A DNA stretch of 64,000 bases from Pseudomonadota bacterium (GCA_023422775.1 JAFAGM010000121.1:1-64000), one strand, 5' to 3'. Counted from the stretch's first letter, positions 50,985 through 60,215 are shown. Numbers and translations are program-made. The notes: generated by a model from the letters alone, not told the origin.

Positions 50985-52763
50985 CTAGGCCCCCTTCAGC
51001 AATTCGCCAACCTCGGCCATGCCGACGTTACGTTCGCCAAGCAAATGATCCGTGATCTTGCGTTGAGTGGCTGTTTCCGCCAGTTGGAACGGGTCGCCCG
51101 GCGAGACGCGATGGTCGATCACCATGCGCGACAGCAGGAGCCGCCGCGCGTCGCCACGCATCTCGTGGATGCGGCCGCCCTCCCAGGTCAGCGCGACCGC
51201 GCTTGCGACATGATACAGAAGACTGGTGGCGCGTCGCGCATCGCCCTCATTGTCGGTTCGGCTGGCGACCTCGCGGGCGAAACCGATGGCGCGGTCGGTC
51301 AATTCGCGCAGGCGGTTGCGCCAGGTCTGCGGCACGTTGGCGCTGTCGTCGAGACGGGCATGCAGATCGGCGGCAAGTGCCGCATCGGCGCCGTGGCGGC
51401 CGACTGCGCGCTTCAGTGCATCGATGGCGACGATGTTGCCGGTGCCTTCCCAGATGGATCCCAGATGCGCGTCGCGCAGCAGTCGGGCGGTGGCGAATTC
51501 CTCGATATAGCCAATGCCGCCGCGCATCTCGAGCGCATCGCCGCAGACCTTCCGGGCATCGCGGGTAGCACGGAATTTCAGGGTCGGCGTGAGGATGCGC
51601 AATAGTGCCGCCGCGTCCTGGCTGCCGGCCTCGGCGCGATCGAGTGCGTCCGCAGTGAGAAAACTCATCGACAGCGCCTGTTCGGTAGGGAGCGCGATCT
51701 TCATCAATTGCCGGCGGGCCAGCGGCAGGTCGATGATGCGCTGACCGAACACCACGCGATTTCTCGCCACCATCGTCGCGTCATGATGCGCACGCCGCAT
51801 CAGCGCGGTGGATTTGACGCCGTTGGACAGCCGCGACGAGTTGACCATCTCGGCCATCTGCACGAAGCCGCGGTCAAGCTTGCCGACGGCGTAGGCGATC
51901 GCACCCTCGAACTTGATCTCGCCCGACGCCATCGAGCGGGTGCCGAGCTTGTCCTTCAGTCGTACGATCCGGTAGTGGTTCTGCGAACCGTCGTCGAGAT
52001 AGCGCGGCATCAGGAACAGTCCGACGCCGCGCGTACCGGCCCCCGCCCCTTCCGGCCGCGCCAGCAGCATCACCACCCTGGCATCGGCATTGGAGCAGAA
52101 CCATTTCTCGCCATAGAGCCGCCAGTGATCGCCTTCCTGCACGGCGCTGGTCGTGAGCGTGCCGACGTCGGAGCCGCCTTCCTTTTCGGTCATGAACTGG
52201 CCGCCTTGCGTCAGCTTGCTCATGTCGGTCTGGGTCAGCCCGTCGAGATATTTCGCCTTCAGCGCTTCGCTGCCGAAATTGTTGAGCAGCTTCGCGCAGC
52301 CGTCGGTGACGTTGATCGGGCAGCCCATGCCGAATTCGGTCTGGTTGAACAGGAACGTGAAGGCGTGCTTGGCGACGACGGGGTATTTGTCCGGCCAGCC
52401 CATGATGCCCTTGCGGATCGACAGCGCATGAATGCCGAACTCGCCGAACGCGGCGTTCTCCAGTTCCCGATAGGCCGGGTGATATTCGATGTACTGCGTA
52501 TCGCGGCCGAACTTGTCGCGCTGGTGCAGCACCGGCGTGTGGCGGTCGGCGAGCCGCGCGCATTCGTCGAGATGCCCGCCGGCGAGTTCGCCGAGACGGT
52601 CGAGATGCGGTTCGATGTGACGGAACAACGCCTCCGGCAGATGCAGGCGAAGCAGATCGGTCAGCGCCGGATCGGCCCGGTAGAAATTCATGCCCGTGGT
52701 GTCGGGTGCGAGCAATCCCGCCTGGCCGGCAGCGGCTGCGCGATCCTGCTTGAGTGGCTGCAT
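50985..52763 (-). CDS. AidB-like acyl-CoA dehydrogenase
   Basis: The 592-residue FAD protein is longer than the standard 380-residue dehydrogenases. It has FMTEKEGGSDVGTL, WFCSNADARVVMLLARPEGA, GGIGYIEEFATARLLRDAHL and GSIWEGTGNIVAIDAL, plus a C-terminal helical extension, the build of AidB/DmdC-type dehydrogenases. The ATG at 52763 begins MQPLKQDRAAAAGQ. The frame remains open to 53399, but that stretch is the shadow of the GST gene. The substrate is not clear; AidB itself has no confirmed fatty acyl-CoA activity. Confidence 0.88.
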   Translation of the reverse strand: MQPLKQDRAAAAGQAGLLAPDTTGMNFYRADPALTDLLRLHLPEALFRHIEPHLDRLGELAGGHLDECARLADRHTPVLHQRDKFGRDTQYIEYHPAYRELENAAFGEFGIHALSIRKGIMGWPDKYPVVAKHAFTFLFNQTEFGMGCPINVTDGCAKLLNNFGSEALKAKYLDGLTQTDMSKLTQGGQFMTEKEGGSDVGTLTTSAVQEGDHWRLYGEKWFCSNADARVVMLLARPEGAGAGTRGVGLFLMPRYLDDGSQNHYRIVRLKDKLGTRSMASGEIKFEGAIAYAVGKLDRGFVQMAEMVNSSRLSNGVKSTALMRRAHHDATMVARNRVVFGQRIIDLPLARRQLMKIALPTEQALSMSFLTADALDRAEAGSQDAAALLRILTPTLKFRATRDARKVCGDALEMRGGIGYIEEFATARLLRDAHLGSIWEGTGNIVAIDALKRAVGRHGADAALAADLHARLDDSANVPQTWRNRLRELTDRAIGFAREVASRTDNEGDARRATSLLYHVASAVALTWEGGRIHEMRGDARRLLLSRMVIDHRVSPGDPFQLAETATQRKITDHLLGERNVGMAEVGELLKGA

Positions 52764-52856
52764 GTGATTAGCCCTTGTTCGTTCCGCCCGATATTGATCT
52801 TCTACCGATAGCGCAGGCGGTCGCGCCGTCAACAAGCATAATTGGAGGAACGCCCC

Positions 52857-53855
52857 ATGGCCGAGGGATACCGCATCATCGGTGCCGAGATGTCGCCCTA
52901 CTCGGTGAAGGTCCGCTCCTATTTCCGCTACAAGGGAATCCCGTTCCAGTGGATCCCGCGCAATCCCGCGAGCCAGGCGGAATTCGAGAAATACGCCAAG
53001 ATGCCCATCATCCCGCTGGTGGTGACGCCCGACGGTACTGGCATCCAGGATTCCACGCCGATCATCGACCAGGTCGAGAAACTTCACCCCGAGCCGTCCA
53101 TCCATCCCGACGAGCCCGTCACCAACTTCATATCGACCCTGATCGAGGAGTTCGGCGACGAATGGGGCAACAAATGGATGTTTCACTATCGCTGGGCGCG
53201 CGAGATCGACCAGCGCTGTTCCGCGGGCCGCATCGCACGCATGCGTGCGCCGAAGGCCAGCGAGGAGGAACATGCCGTGATCGCCGGGCAGGTTCGCATT
53301 CGCATGGTGGAACGCGTCTGGTATGTCGGCTCGAATGAGTTGACGGCGTCGCAGATCGAAGTCGGCTTCCAGGACATGCTGGACCTGCTCGACGATCACC
53401 TCTCGACACGTCCCTATCTGTTCGGCGGCAGGCCGGCTTTCGGCGATTTCGGCTTATGGGGACAACTCTACGAGCTCTGGACCGATCCGACCGCCGGAGC
53501 TCTGATCGAAGGCAACGCGCCGCACGTGCTCGACTGGATCCACCGCATGCTGTGGCCGCGCGAGCAAGGCGTCTTCGAATCATGGAGGACCCTGGCGCCG
53601 ACGATGATGCCGATCCTGAGCAGGCAGGTCGGACGGCAATTCTGGACCTGGACTCTCGCCAACGAGAAAGCACTGGCCGAGAGCAAGGATGAATTCAGCG
53701 TCACGCTCGGCGACAACGTCTGGATCCAGAAGCCGCAAAAATATCACGCCCGGTCGCTGGGCATGCTGCGCGCGAAGTACGCTGGCATCGCCGACAGGCG
53801 GGATCTCGACCTGATCCTCGCTGCCGCGGGTTGCCTTGCCGGATTGCGCGCTTAA
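52857..53855 (+). CDS. Glutathione S-transferase family protein
   Basis: The 332-residue protein begins MAEGYRIIGAEMSPYSVKVR, where SPYSVK occupies the GST active-site region, and continues with KMPIIPLVVTPDGTGIQDST, the cis-Pro and glutathione-contact segment. A long helical C-terminal domain follows. It is larger than the usual 210 residues. The start at 52857 follows GGAGG; the longer frame from 52842 lacks one. It is divergent from the AidB-like gene and followed by an SDR on the same strand. Confidence 0.87.
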   Translation: MAEGYRIIGAEMSPYSVKVRSYFRYKGIPFQWIPRNPASQAEFEKYAKMPIIPLVVTPDGTGIQDSTPIIDQVEKLHPEPSIHPDEPVTNFISTLIEEFGDEWGNKWMFHYRWAREIDQRCSAGRIARMRAPKASEEEHAVIAGQVRIRMVERVWYVGSNELTASQIEVGFQDMLDLLDDHLSTRPYLFGGRPAFGDFGLWGQLYELWTDPTAGALIEGNAPHVLDWIHRMLWPREQGVFESWRTLAPTMMPILSRQVGRQFWTWTLANEKALAESKDEFSVTLGDNVWIQKPQKYHARSLGMLRAKYAGIADRRDLDLILAAAGCLAGLRA

Positions 53856-53888
53856 GTACCTAGTTCCGACCATCCGAGGACCGCGCCC

Positions 53889-54590
53889 ATGGAAATTCCG
53901 AAGTACAAGACCGCCCTGATCGTCGGCGCCGGCGAAGGCTTAAGCGCATCGCTGGCGCGGCTGTTCGCGCGCGAAGGCATCAAGGTGGCGCTCGCCGCGC
54001 GCAAGATCGAAAAACTCGGCGCGCTCTGCACGGAGACCGGCGCCCGCGCCTTTGCCTGCAACGCCACCGAGTCGGAAGAGGTCGAACGGCTGTTCGGCAT
54101 GGTCGAGCGCGAGATCGGCACGCCCGACATCGTGGTCTACAATGCCAGCGGACGGGCGCGCGGCGCCTTTACCGATCTGGTGCCGGCGGATGTCGCCAAC
54201 GCCATCGCGGTTTCGGCCTTCGGCGGCTTTCTGGTGGCACAGCAGGCGGCGCAACGCATGCTGCCGAACAGGAGCGGCGCGATCCTGTTCACCGGCGCTT
54301 CCGCCAGCGTGAAGGGCTATCCGCAGTCGGCGCCGTTCGCGATGGGGAAGTTCGCGCTGCGCGGGCTCGCCCAGAGCATGGCGCGCGAATTGTCGCCGCA
54401 GGGTATTCACGTGGCGCATTTCGTCATCGACGGCGGCATCCGCAGCGCGACCCGTACCGAGCCTTCCGATAAACCTGACTCGATGCTCGACCCCGACGCC
54501 ATTGCCTTGAGCTACTGGAATGTGCTGCAACAGCCGCGTAGCGCCTGGACCTGGGAAGTCGAACTGCGGCCGTGGGTGGAGAAATTCTAG
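53889..54590 (+). CDS. SDR family protein with an atypical active site
   Basis: The 233-residue Rossmann protein has VGAGEGLSASLARLFAREG, a variant of the TGxxxGxG motif, and the N-A-S-G segment VVYNASGRARG. The catalytic Tyr-x3-Lys is read as FAMGK within SAPFAMGKFALRG, so Phe replaces Tyr. A Ser (TGASASVKG) and Lys remain. It may be a non-standard reductase or a cofactor-binding protein. It follows the GST gene after 33 bp and precedes a crotonase. Confidence 0.85.
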   Translation: MEIPKYKTALIVGAGEGLSASLARLFAREGIKVALAARKIEKLGALCTETGARAFACNATESEEVERLFGMVEREIGTPDIVVYNASGRARGAFTDLVPADVANAIAVSAFGGFLVAQQAAQRMLPNRSGAILFTGASASVKGYPQSAPFAMGKFALRGLAQSMARELSPQGIHVAHFVIDGGIRSATRTEPSDKPDSMLDPDAIALSYWNVLQQPRSAWTWEVELRPWVEKF

Positions 54591-54604
54591 ACGACGGCCG
54601 CCGC

Positions 54605-54689
54605 CGTCATTGCGAGCGCAGCGAAGCAATCCATAGCGCCGCACAACGGAACGATGGATTGCTTCGTCGCTTCGCTCCTCGCAATGACG
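54605..54689. repeat. Intergenic palindromic repeat, 'CGTCATTGCGAG' family, copy 2
   Basis: CGTCATTGCGAGCGCAGCGA and AGCAATCCATAGC on the left are mirrored by ATGGATTGCTTCGTCG and CTCCTCGCAATGACG. It matches the copy at 9539-9624. Confidence 0.75.
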
Positions 54690-54712
54690 AATAACCGGAA
54701 ATTGGGGAAACC

Positions 54713-55543
54713 ATGACCACCGAAGTCAGGATCGATACCGGCACCGAGGAACTGCTGTGCGTGATCCGCGACCGCGTCGCCATCATCACGCTGAATCGCC
54801 CCGAGGCGCGCAATGCCATGTCGGATAATCTGACGCCGGCCCTGCGCAACATGATCAAGGCCTGCGGCGAGAACCCTGGTGTCGGCGTGCTGCTGCTGAC
54901 CGGCGCCGGCACGGCGTTCTGCGCCGGCGGCAACGTCAAGGGCATGGGCGCCAACCGCGACAAGAAAAAGCTCGAAATGTCCCATGACGAGCGGGTCGCC
55001 GATCTGCAGGAGCGGCAACGACTTTTGACCGGCGCGCTGGTCTCGGTGCGAAAGCCGACGATTGCTGCACTCCCCGGCCCCGCGGTTGGCGCCGGACTGG
55101 CGCTGGCGATGGCCTGCGATATCAGAATTGCCGCACAATCGGCCTTCCTTTCCACCGGCTATCTCAAGGTCGGGCTCAGCGGCGATTACGGCATCGCCTG
55201 GCTGCTGACGCGGCTGGTCGGCACATCGCGGGCGCGGGAATTGATGTTCACCTGCGACAGGGTCGATGCCGCCAGATGCGAGGCGATCGGCCTGGTGAAC
55301 CGCGTCGTCCCCGACGACAGGCTGCAGGCGGAAGCCTTCGCGCTCGCGAAATCTATCGCCGAAGGACCGACGATCGCGATCCGGTACATGAAGGACAATC
55401 TCGACGAAGCCCTGATGTTCGACTTCGCCACCGCGCGCGATCACGAAGCCGAGCGCATGATCCGGACCCAGGTGACGGCCGACCACAAGGAAGCCGTGCA
55501 GGCGTTTATCGATAAGCGCAAGCCGGTATTCACCGGCCATTGA
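54713..55543 (+). CDS. Crotonase family enoyl-CoA hydratase
   Basis: The 276-residue crotonase has TAFCAGGNVKGMG and GPAVGAGLALAMACDIRIAA as oxyanion-hole segments, and TGYLKVGLSGDYGIAWLLT as the active-site loop. The usual catalytic Glu of that loop is not evident and GDYG stands in the region, which is typical of several sub-families. It would act on an enoyl-CoA. It is separated from the SDR by a repeat element and may be in its operon. Confidence 0.88.
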   Translation: MTTEVRIDTGTEELLCVIRDRVAIITLNRPEARNAMSDNLTPALRNMIKACGENPGVGVLLLTGAGTAFCAGGNVKGMGANRDKKKLEMSHDERVADLQERQRLLTGALVSVRKPTIAALPGPAVGAGLALAMACDIRIAAQSAFLSTGYLKVGLSGDYGIAWLLTRLVGTSRARELMFTCDRVDAARCEAIGLVNRVVPDDRLQAEAFALAKSIAEGPTIAIRYMKDNLDEALMFDFATARDHEAERMIRTQVTADHKEAVQAFIDKRKPVFTGH

Positions 55544-55577
55544 AAAAAGCCCGGTTCCGGGGGGCCAGAACCGGGCT
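55543..55577 (-). terminator. Rho-independent terminator of the GNAT gene
   Basis: AGCCCGGTTC and GAACCGGGCT form a perfect 10-bp stem. On the minus strand the stem is followed by TTTTTTC, a good U-run, so it ends transcription of the GNAT gene at 55586-56206. It lies immediately past the stop of the convergent crotonase. Confidence 0.8.
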
Positions 55578-55585
55578 CAGTCCTG

Positions 55586-56206
55586 TCAAGCCGCAAGCGA
55601 GGACATGGCGCCGGGAGAGACGGCGGCGAGCCGCCAACTGGCGCATGGGATTTCCTGCGGTTCGACATGAATCTCTTTCTGGAAGCGCACCAGTCTCCAG
55701 TCGCCGGGCGAATTGACGAAGGCGTAACCCGACTTGCGCGCGAGCGCGATCATGGCGTCGTTGGAGCGCAACGTGTCGCCGAACAACCGCCCGGCGCCGA
55801 ACGAAGCCACCCGGCATTCGAGATTCTTCAAGAGCGCCTTGCCGATGCCATGGCCCTGCCAGCGATCGTCGATCGACAGGCCGAATTCGATCGAGGCATT
55901 GGCGCTGTCGAAGGCATAGCGCGCTTCGCCGACGACGGTCTCGCGGCCGTCGAGAAGCATGGTTGCGATCACGCTGAACCGGTCCGCCTCGCCGACATGG
56001 ATGAAATCCTCCAGCAGCGACGGCGGCAGTTCGTTGGCCGCGCCGAGAAAGCGGTTGTAGCGGGAGCGCGTCGTGAGCGCGCGGAAATAGTTCTGCAACG
56101 CCCCGGCATCGCGCGGCTCGACGAAACGCACGGTGACCTCTTGACCGTGCCGCGACCGCAGCACGTCGGAATATTGCCTGAGATTGTCGAGACGGATCGT
56201 TGTCAT
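55586..56206 (-). CDS. GNAT family acetyltransferase
   Basis: The 206-residue protein has the GNAT core: EVTVRFVEPRDAGALQNYFR, then FGLSIDDRWQGHGIGKALLK (motif A, acetyl-CoA binding, residues about 114-133). This is related to the acetyltransferase domain found C-terminally in Pat-type enzymes. The substrate is unknown. The gene ends at a clear terminator. Confidence 0.87.
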   Translation of the reverse strand: MTTIRLDNLRQYSDVLRSRHGQEVTVRFVEPRDAGALQNYFRALTTRSRYNRFLGAANELPPSLLEDFIHVGEADRFSVIATMLLDGRETVVGEARYAFDSANASIEFGLSIDDRWQGHGIGKALLKNLECRVASFGAGRLFGDTLRSNDAMIALARKSGYAFVNSPGDWRLVRFQKEIHVEPQEIPCASWRLAAVSPGAMSSLAA

Positions 56207-56277
56207 CGGCCGCTCCTGCGGAGCTGAAAGGAAATGGCCAGCGCCCCGCTACCGGGCGGCGCCGGCGTGGCTGCCAT

Positions 56278-56481
56278 CTAGGCCCGCCAGAACGGCTTTT
56301 CGGCCTCATGGGCGACGTCGCTCCAGGAGATGCCTATGTCGTGCAACTCCCGATCGGACCATTGGGCCAGTTCGCGGCGCGACCTGTAGCGCTGCCGCCA
56401 GACATGGAGGGTTTCGACCAGATGGTTGAAAATGCCCGTACCATGATGATTTATCATCGATTCATGCGTAAAAGTGGACAT
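56278..56481 (-). CDS. DUF1127 small protein
   Basis: The 67-residue peptide starts MSTFTHESMINHHGTGIFNH and has the DUF1127 pattern WRQRYRSRRELAQWSDRELH, then DIGISWSDVAHEAEKPFW. Such Arg-rich peptides are abundant in alphaproteobacteria and act in phosphate/carbon metabolism and RNA turnover in the cases studied. The ATG at 56481 has GGAGCCTC upstream. It is divergent from a GcvA-type LysR gene 115 bp away, and its likely regulator is that protein. Confidence 0.87.
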   Translation of the reverse strand: MSTFTHESMINHHGTGIFNHLVETLHVWRQRYRSRRELAQWSDRELHDIGISWSDVAHEAEKPFWRA

Positions 56482-56595
56482 TTGAGGCTCCTTTGGTATT
56501 CTTCTGTTGCAAATATCTGCGCTATCCGAGCCCTCCACAAACGACAATTTGTACCACTTCGGATGATATAAGATCATGCATTTGGAGAACGCGGA
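56482..56595. promoter_or_regulatory. Divergent promoter region of DUF1127 and GcvA-type genes
   Basis: The 114-bp spacer is AT-rich, with ATGATATAAG (56565-56574) on the regulator side and TTGCAAATAT (56507-56516) on the other. A T-N11-A LysR site is likely inside but cannot be fixed by eye. Confidence 0.4.
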
Positions 56596-57495
56596 ATGAC
56601 TGCCAGGCTGCCCTCGCTGAACGGGCTCCGCGCCTTCGAGGCCGCAGCCCGGCATTTGAGCTTCACGCAGGCGGCATCCGAACTGAACGTCACGCAGACC
56701 GCGATCAGCCATCAGATCAAGCGGCTGGAGGAAGAACTCGGGATACGCCTGTTCATCCGCCAGAATCGGTCGCTGGCGCTGACCCGGCAGGCGCAGGAAT
56801 ATCTCCCCGGCATCCGTGCCGCCTTCAACGATTTGAGGCTCGCGACCGACCGGCTGTTGCGAAAGGACAACGACCATGTGCTGACGGTCTCGACGCTGGC
56901 TTCGCTCGCCGCCAAATGGCTGCTGCCGCGGCTATCAGCGTTTCAGGAAGCCCATCCCGGCATCGACGTGCGCATCACCACTTCGACCAACCTGGTCGAC
57001 TTCCAGCGCGACAATGTCGATGCCGCGATCCGCTACGGCCGCGGCCGATGGCCCGGCCTGCGCGCCGACTGGCTGATGGCGGACGAGCTTTTCCCGGTGT
57101 GCAGTCCGGCGCTGCTGAACGGAAACAAGCCGCTGAAATGCCCCGAGGACCTCAGGGATCACGTGCTGCTCCACACCAGCAGCGTCAACAGCGACGACTG
57201 GCGGCTCTGGCTCTGGGCAGCCGGACTGCCGGCCGATTTTTCCAGACAGCCCGGCGTGACCTTCGACCTGATCTTCATGACCGTGCAGGCCGCGATCGAC
57301 GGGATCGGCGTCGCGATGGGCCGCTCCGCCTATGTGCAGGAGGACATCGCCAAGGGACGCCTTGTGGTTCCCTTCAAGATCACGCTGCCGGTCGACGCCG
57401 GTTTCTATTTGGTCTCGCCCGCGGGCCGGACCGATCCGCCAAAGCTGTCGGCCTTCCGGCAATGGCTGCTCGCTTCCATGCAGAGCAAGCCCTGA
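56596..57495 (+). CDS. GcvA-type LysR family transcriptional regulator
   Basis: The 299-residue regulator has the GcvA-like start PSLNGLRAFEAAARHLSFTQ, the HTH AASELNVTQTAISHQIKRLE, and the C-terminal segments VRITTSTNLVDFQRDNVDAA and DLIFMTVQAAIDGIGVAMGR. The divergent DUF1127 gene is the most likely direct target. The downstream TcuA gene is 176 bp away on the same strand and could be another, but GcvA-type proteins are not the known regulators of tcu genes. Confidence 0.92.
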   Translation: MTARLPSLNGLRAFEAAARHLSFTQAASELNVTQTAISHQIKRLEEELGIRLFIRQNRSLALTRQAQEYLPGIRAAFNDLRLATDRLLRKDNDHVLTVSTLASLAAKWLLPRLSAFQEAHPGIDVRITTSTNLVDFQRDNVDAAIRYGRGRWPGLRADWLMADELFPVCSPALLNGNKPLKCPEDLRDHVLLHTSSVNSDDWRLWLWAAGLPADFSRQPGVTFDLIFMTVQAAIDGIGVAMGRSAYVQEDIAKGRLVVPFKITLPVDAGFYLVSPAGRTDPPKLSAFRQWLLASMQSKP

Positions 57496-57671
57496 CACAA
57501 CAGATATTCCGCACGACGTAGCGTATGCGACATCGTCGCATGACGCGGCGCCCTGGAATGAACGAGACGCGTGACGCAGCCGCGGCAGCAGGCTAGAAAA
57601 TCGCCGGGTGGATGGATTTACCTGACCGCGCGCCGGTTTGATTTCCATGCCAACAGCGATAACAAGAGCGC

Positions 57672-59072
57672 ATGGTCGATCTCGCCGGAAAATTCGATGT
57701 GCTTGTGATCGGCGGCGGCAACGCCGCCTTGTGCGCCGCCATCAGCGCGCGCCGCGCGGGCGCGTCCGTGCTCGTGCTGGAAGGCGCGCCGAAATTCTAT
57801 CGCGGCGGCAATACCCGCCACACCCGCAACATGCGCTGCGCCCACGACGCCGCGACCGAAATTCTCACCGGCCCCTACACCGAGGAAGAGTTCTGGGACG
57901 ATCTGTTGCGCCTGACCGGCGGACAGACCGACGAAGAGCTGGCAAAATTCATGATCGCCGAGTCCAAGGACATCCTGAACTGGATCGTCGAACAGGGCGT
58001 GCGCTGGCAGCCCTCGCTCGGCGGCACGCTGAGTCTTGGCCGCACCAATTCGTTCTTCCTCGGCGGCGGCAGGGCGATGCTGAATGCGTTGTATCTCACC
58101 GCGGAAAAACTCGGCGTCGAGATCCTCTACGATGCCGAGGTGATCGACCTGCAGATCGAGGACGGCATGTTCCTGTCCGCGAGGCTGAAACAGCCGATCA
58201 ATGGTTCGACCGATATCCGCGCCTCGGCGCTGGTCGCGGCCGCCGGCGGCTTCGAGGCCAACATCGAATGGCTGAAGGAATACTGGGGCGAGGCCGCCGA
58301 CAATTTCCTGATCCGCGGCACGCCCTATAACCGCGGCGCGATTCTCAAGATGCTGCTCGATAAGGGCGTGCAGGACATCGGCGATCCCACGCAATGCCAC
58401 GCGGTCGCGATCGACGCCCGCGCGCCGAAGTTCGACGGCGGCATCATCACCCGCCACGACTCGGTCGTGTTCGGCATCGTCGTCAACAAGCACGCGCAGC
58501 GCTTCTACGACGAGGGCGAGGACATCTGGCCGAAGCGCTACGCAATCTGGGGCCGGCTGGTGGCCGCCCAGCCGGATCAGATCGCCTACATCATTTTCGA
58601 CTCAAGTGTCGTCACCAGCTTCATGCCGACGCTGTTCCCGCCGATCGGCGCGCCGACGATTGCGGAACTCGCCGTCAAGCTCGAACTCGATCCGGCGGCG
58701 CTGGAAAGGACCATCACCGACTTCAACGCCGCGGTGCAGCCCGGTACCTTCGACCACACCATTCTGGACGATTGCCGCACCGAAGGCATCACGCCGGCAA
58801 AGACGCACTGGGCGCGGAAGATCGAGCACGCGCCTTATCTGGCCTATCCGGTGCGGCCCGGCATCACCTTCACCTACCTCGGCACCCGCGTGAACAAGCA
58901 GTCGCGCATGGTGATGAAGGACGGCAAACCCTCCGCCAACATGTTCGCGGCCGGCGAGATCATGGCCGGCAACGTGCTCGGCAAGGGCTACGCCGCCGGC
59001 ATCGGCATGACCATCGGCAGCGTGTTCGGCCGCGTGGCCGGACGGGAAGCGGCGCGGAATGCGAAGAACTGA
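57672..59072 (+). CDS. tcuA: FAD-dependent tricarballylate dehydrogenase (TcuA)
   Basis: The 466-residue flavoprotein has the FAD motif VLVIGGGNAALCAAISARR at the N-terminus. The active-site and flavin segments are typical of the fumarate reductase/succinate dehydrogenase-like family: GGNTRHTRNMRCAHD, NSFFLGGGRAMLNALYLTAE and FAAGEIMAGNVLGKGYAAGI. It should oxidise tricarballylate to cis-aconitate, with electrons passed to the neighbouring TcuB. The start at 57672 gives MVDLAGKFD with only a weak ribosome-binding site. Confidence 0.9.
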   Translation: MVDLAGKFDVLVIGGGNAALCAAISARRAGASVLVLEGAPKFYRGGNTRHTRNMRCAHDAATEILTGPYTEEEFWDDLLRLTGGQTDEELAKFMIAESKDILNWIVEQGVRWQPSLGGTLSLGRTNSFFLGGGRAMLNALYLTAEKLGVEILYDAEVIDLQIEDGMFLSARLKQPINGSTDIRASALVAAAGGFEANIEWLKEYWGEAADNFLIRGTPYNRGAILKMLLDKGVQDIGDPTQCHAVAIDARAPKFDGGIITRHDSVVFGIVVNKHAQRFYDEGEDIWPKRYAIWGRLVAAQPDQIAYIIFDSSVVTSFMPTLFPPIGAPTIAELAVKLELDPAALERTITDFNAAVQPGTFDHTILDDCRTEGITPAKTHWARKIEHAPYLAYPVRPGITFTYLGTRVNKQSRMVMKDGKPSANMFAAGEIMAGNVLGKGYAAGIGMTIGSVFGRVAGREAARNAKN

Positions 59073-59099
59073 GACGTCCGGACGGGAAACAACATAGCG

Positions 59100-60215
59100 A
59101 TGCACGGAACGAAAATCCTGGAAGAGGCCGACCGCCTGATGACGGTCTGCAATTCCTGTCGCTATTGCGAGGGGCTGTGCGCGGTGTTCCCGGCAATGGA
59201 GATGCGGCGCGCGTTCTCCGACGGCGACCTCAACTACCTCGCCAATCTCTGCCATTCCTGCGGCGCCTGCTACACCGACTGCCAGTTCTCGCCGCCGCAT
59301 CAATTCAACGTCAATGTCCCGAAAACGCTCGCGGTTGCGCGCGCCGATTCTTACGCAGCCTATGCGTGGCCGCGCGCGCTCTCCGGCGTCTTCGCGCGCA
59401 ACGGCCTCGTCATCAGCCTCGTTGCCGCGCTCAGCGTCGCCGCCTTCATTTTCGGCTTTGCCGCCTACCACGACCGCGAGGTGCTGTTCGGCATCCATAC
59501 CGGCCCCGGCGCGTTCTACAAATTGATGCCGCACAACGCGATGGCGGCACTGTTCGGCGCGGCGTTCCTCTATGCGATTGCGGCGCTCGTGATGGGCGTA
59601 CGCGCGTTCTGGCGCGACATCGGCGAGCCCGTCGGCATGAGGGCCGATGCCAGCGCGCTGTTGCAGGCGATCCGCGACGCCGGCGAACTGCGTTATCTCG
59701 ACGGCGGCGGCGTCGGCTGCTTCAACGAGGACGACCGTCCCACCGACCGCCGCAAGCTCTATCACCATCTGACGTTCTATGGCTTCGCGCTGTGCTTCGC
59801 CTCGACCTGCGTCGCCACGCTCTATCACTATCTGCTGGCGCGCGAGGCGCCCTATCCGTGGTGGGATCTGCCGGTCGTACTCGGCACACTCGGCGGCATC
59901 GGGCTTTTGATCGGGCCGATCGGCCTGCTGGCCGAGAAATCGAAGCGCGATCCCGTGTTGGTGGACGAGACCCGCTACGGCATGGACACGGCGTTCATCG
60001 TCATGCTGTTCCTTACCAGCCTGACCGGCCTGGCGCTGCTGGTGCTGCGCGAGACCGGCGCGATGGGCCCGTTGCTGGCGCTGCATCTCGGCGTGGTGTT
60101 CTCGCTGTTCGTCACCATGCCCTACGGCAAGTTCGTGCACGGGATCTACCGATTCGTGGCGCTGGTGCGCTACGCGATGGAGCGCAAGGCGATGGCGCAC
60201 GGGGCAGCGGAGTAG
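59100..60215 (+). CDS. tcuB: Tricarballylate/citrate utilisation protein (TcuB)
   Basis: The 371-residue membrane protein has two iron-sulfur cysteine clusters near the N-terminus (CNSCRYCEGLC at 17-27 and CHSCGACYTDC near 58-68), followed by about six membrane spans with conserved His residues that could bind heme. It would accept electrons from TcuA and pass them to quinone in the inner membrane. It follows tcuA by 27 bp. The usual transporter TcuC is not downstream: a repeat and small hypothetical genes follow. Confidence 0.9.
   Translation: MHGTKILEEADRLMTVCNSCRYCEGLCAVFPAMEMRRAFSDGDLNYLANLCHSCGACYTDCQFSPPHQFNVNVPKTLAVARADSYAAYAWPRALSGVFARNGLVISLVAALSVAAFIFGFAAYHDREVLFGIHTGPGAFYKLMPHNAMAALFGAAFLYAIAALVMGVRAFWRDIGEPVGMRADASALLQAIRDAGELRYLDGGGVGCFNEDDRPTDRRKLYHHLTFYGFALCFASTCVATLYHYLLAREAPYPWWDLPVVLGTLGGIGLLIGPIGLLAEKSKRDPVLVDETRYGMDTAFIVMLFLTSLTGLALLVLRETGAMGPLLALHLGVVFSLFVTMPYGKFVHGIYRFVALVRYAMERKAMAHGAAE

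Noticed and set aside
52764..53399. Extension of the AidB-like frame to 804 residues
   Set aside because: The added sequence is antisense to the GST gene, and the AidB-type start lies at 52763.
58602..60200. 532-codon minus-strand frame and 614-codon plus-strand frame over tcuA/tcuB
   Set aside because: Both are Arg/His-rich shadows of TcuA and TcuB, whose FAD and iron-sulfur motifs are intact.
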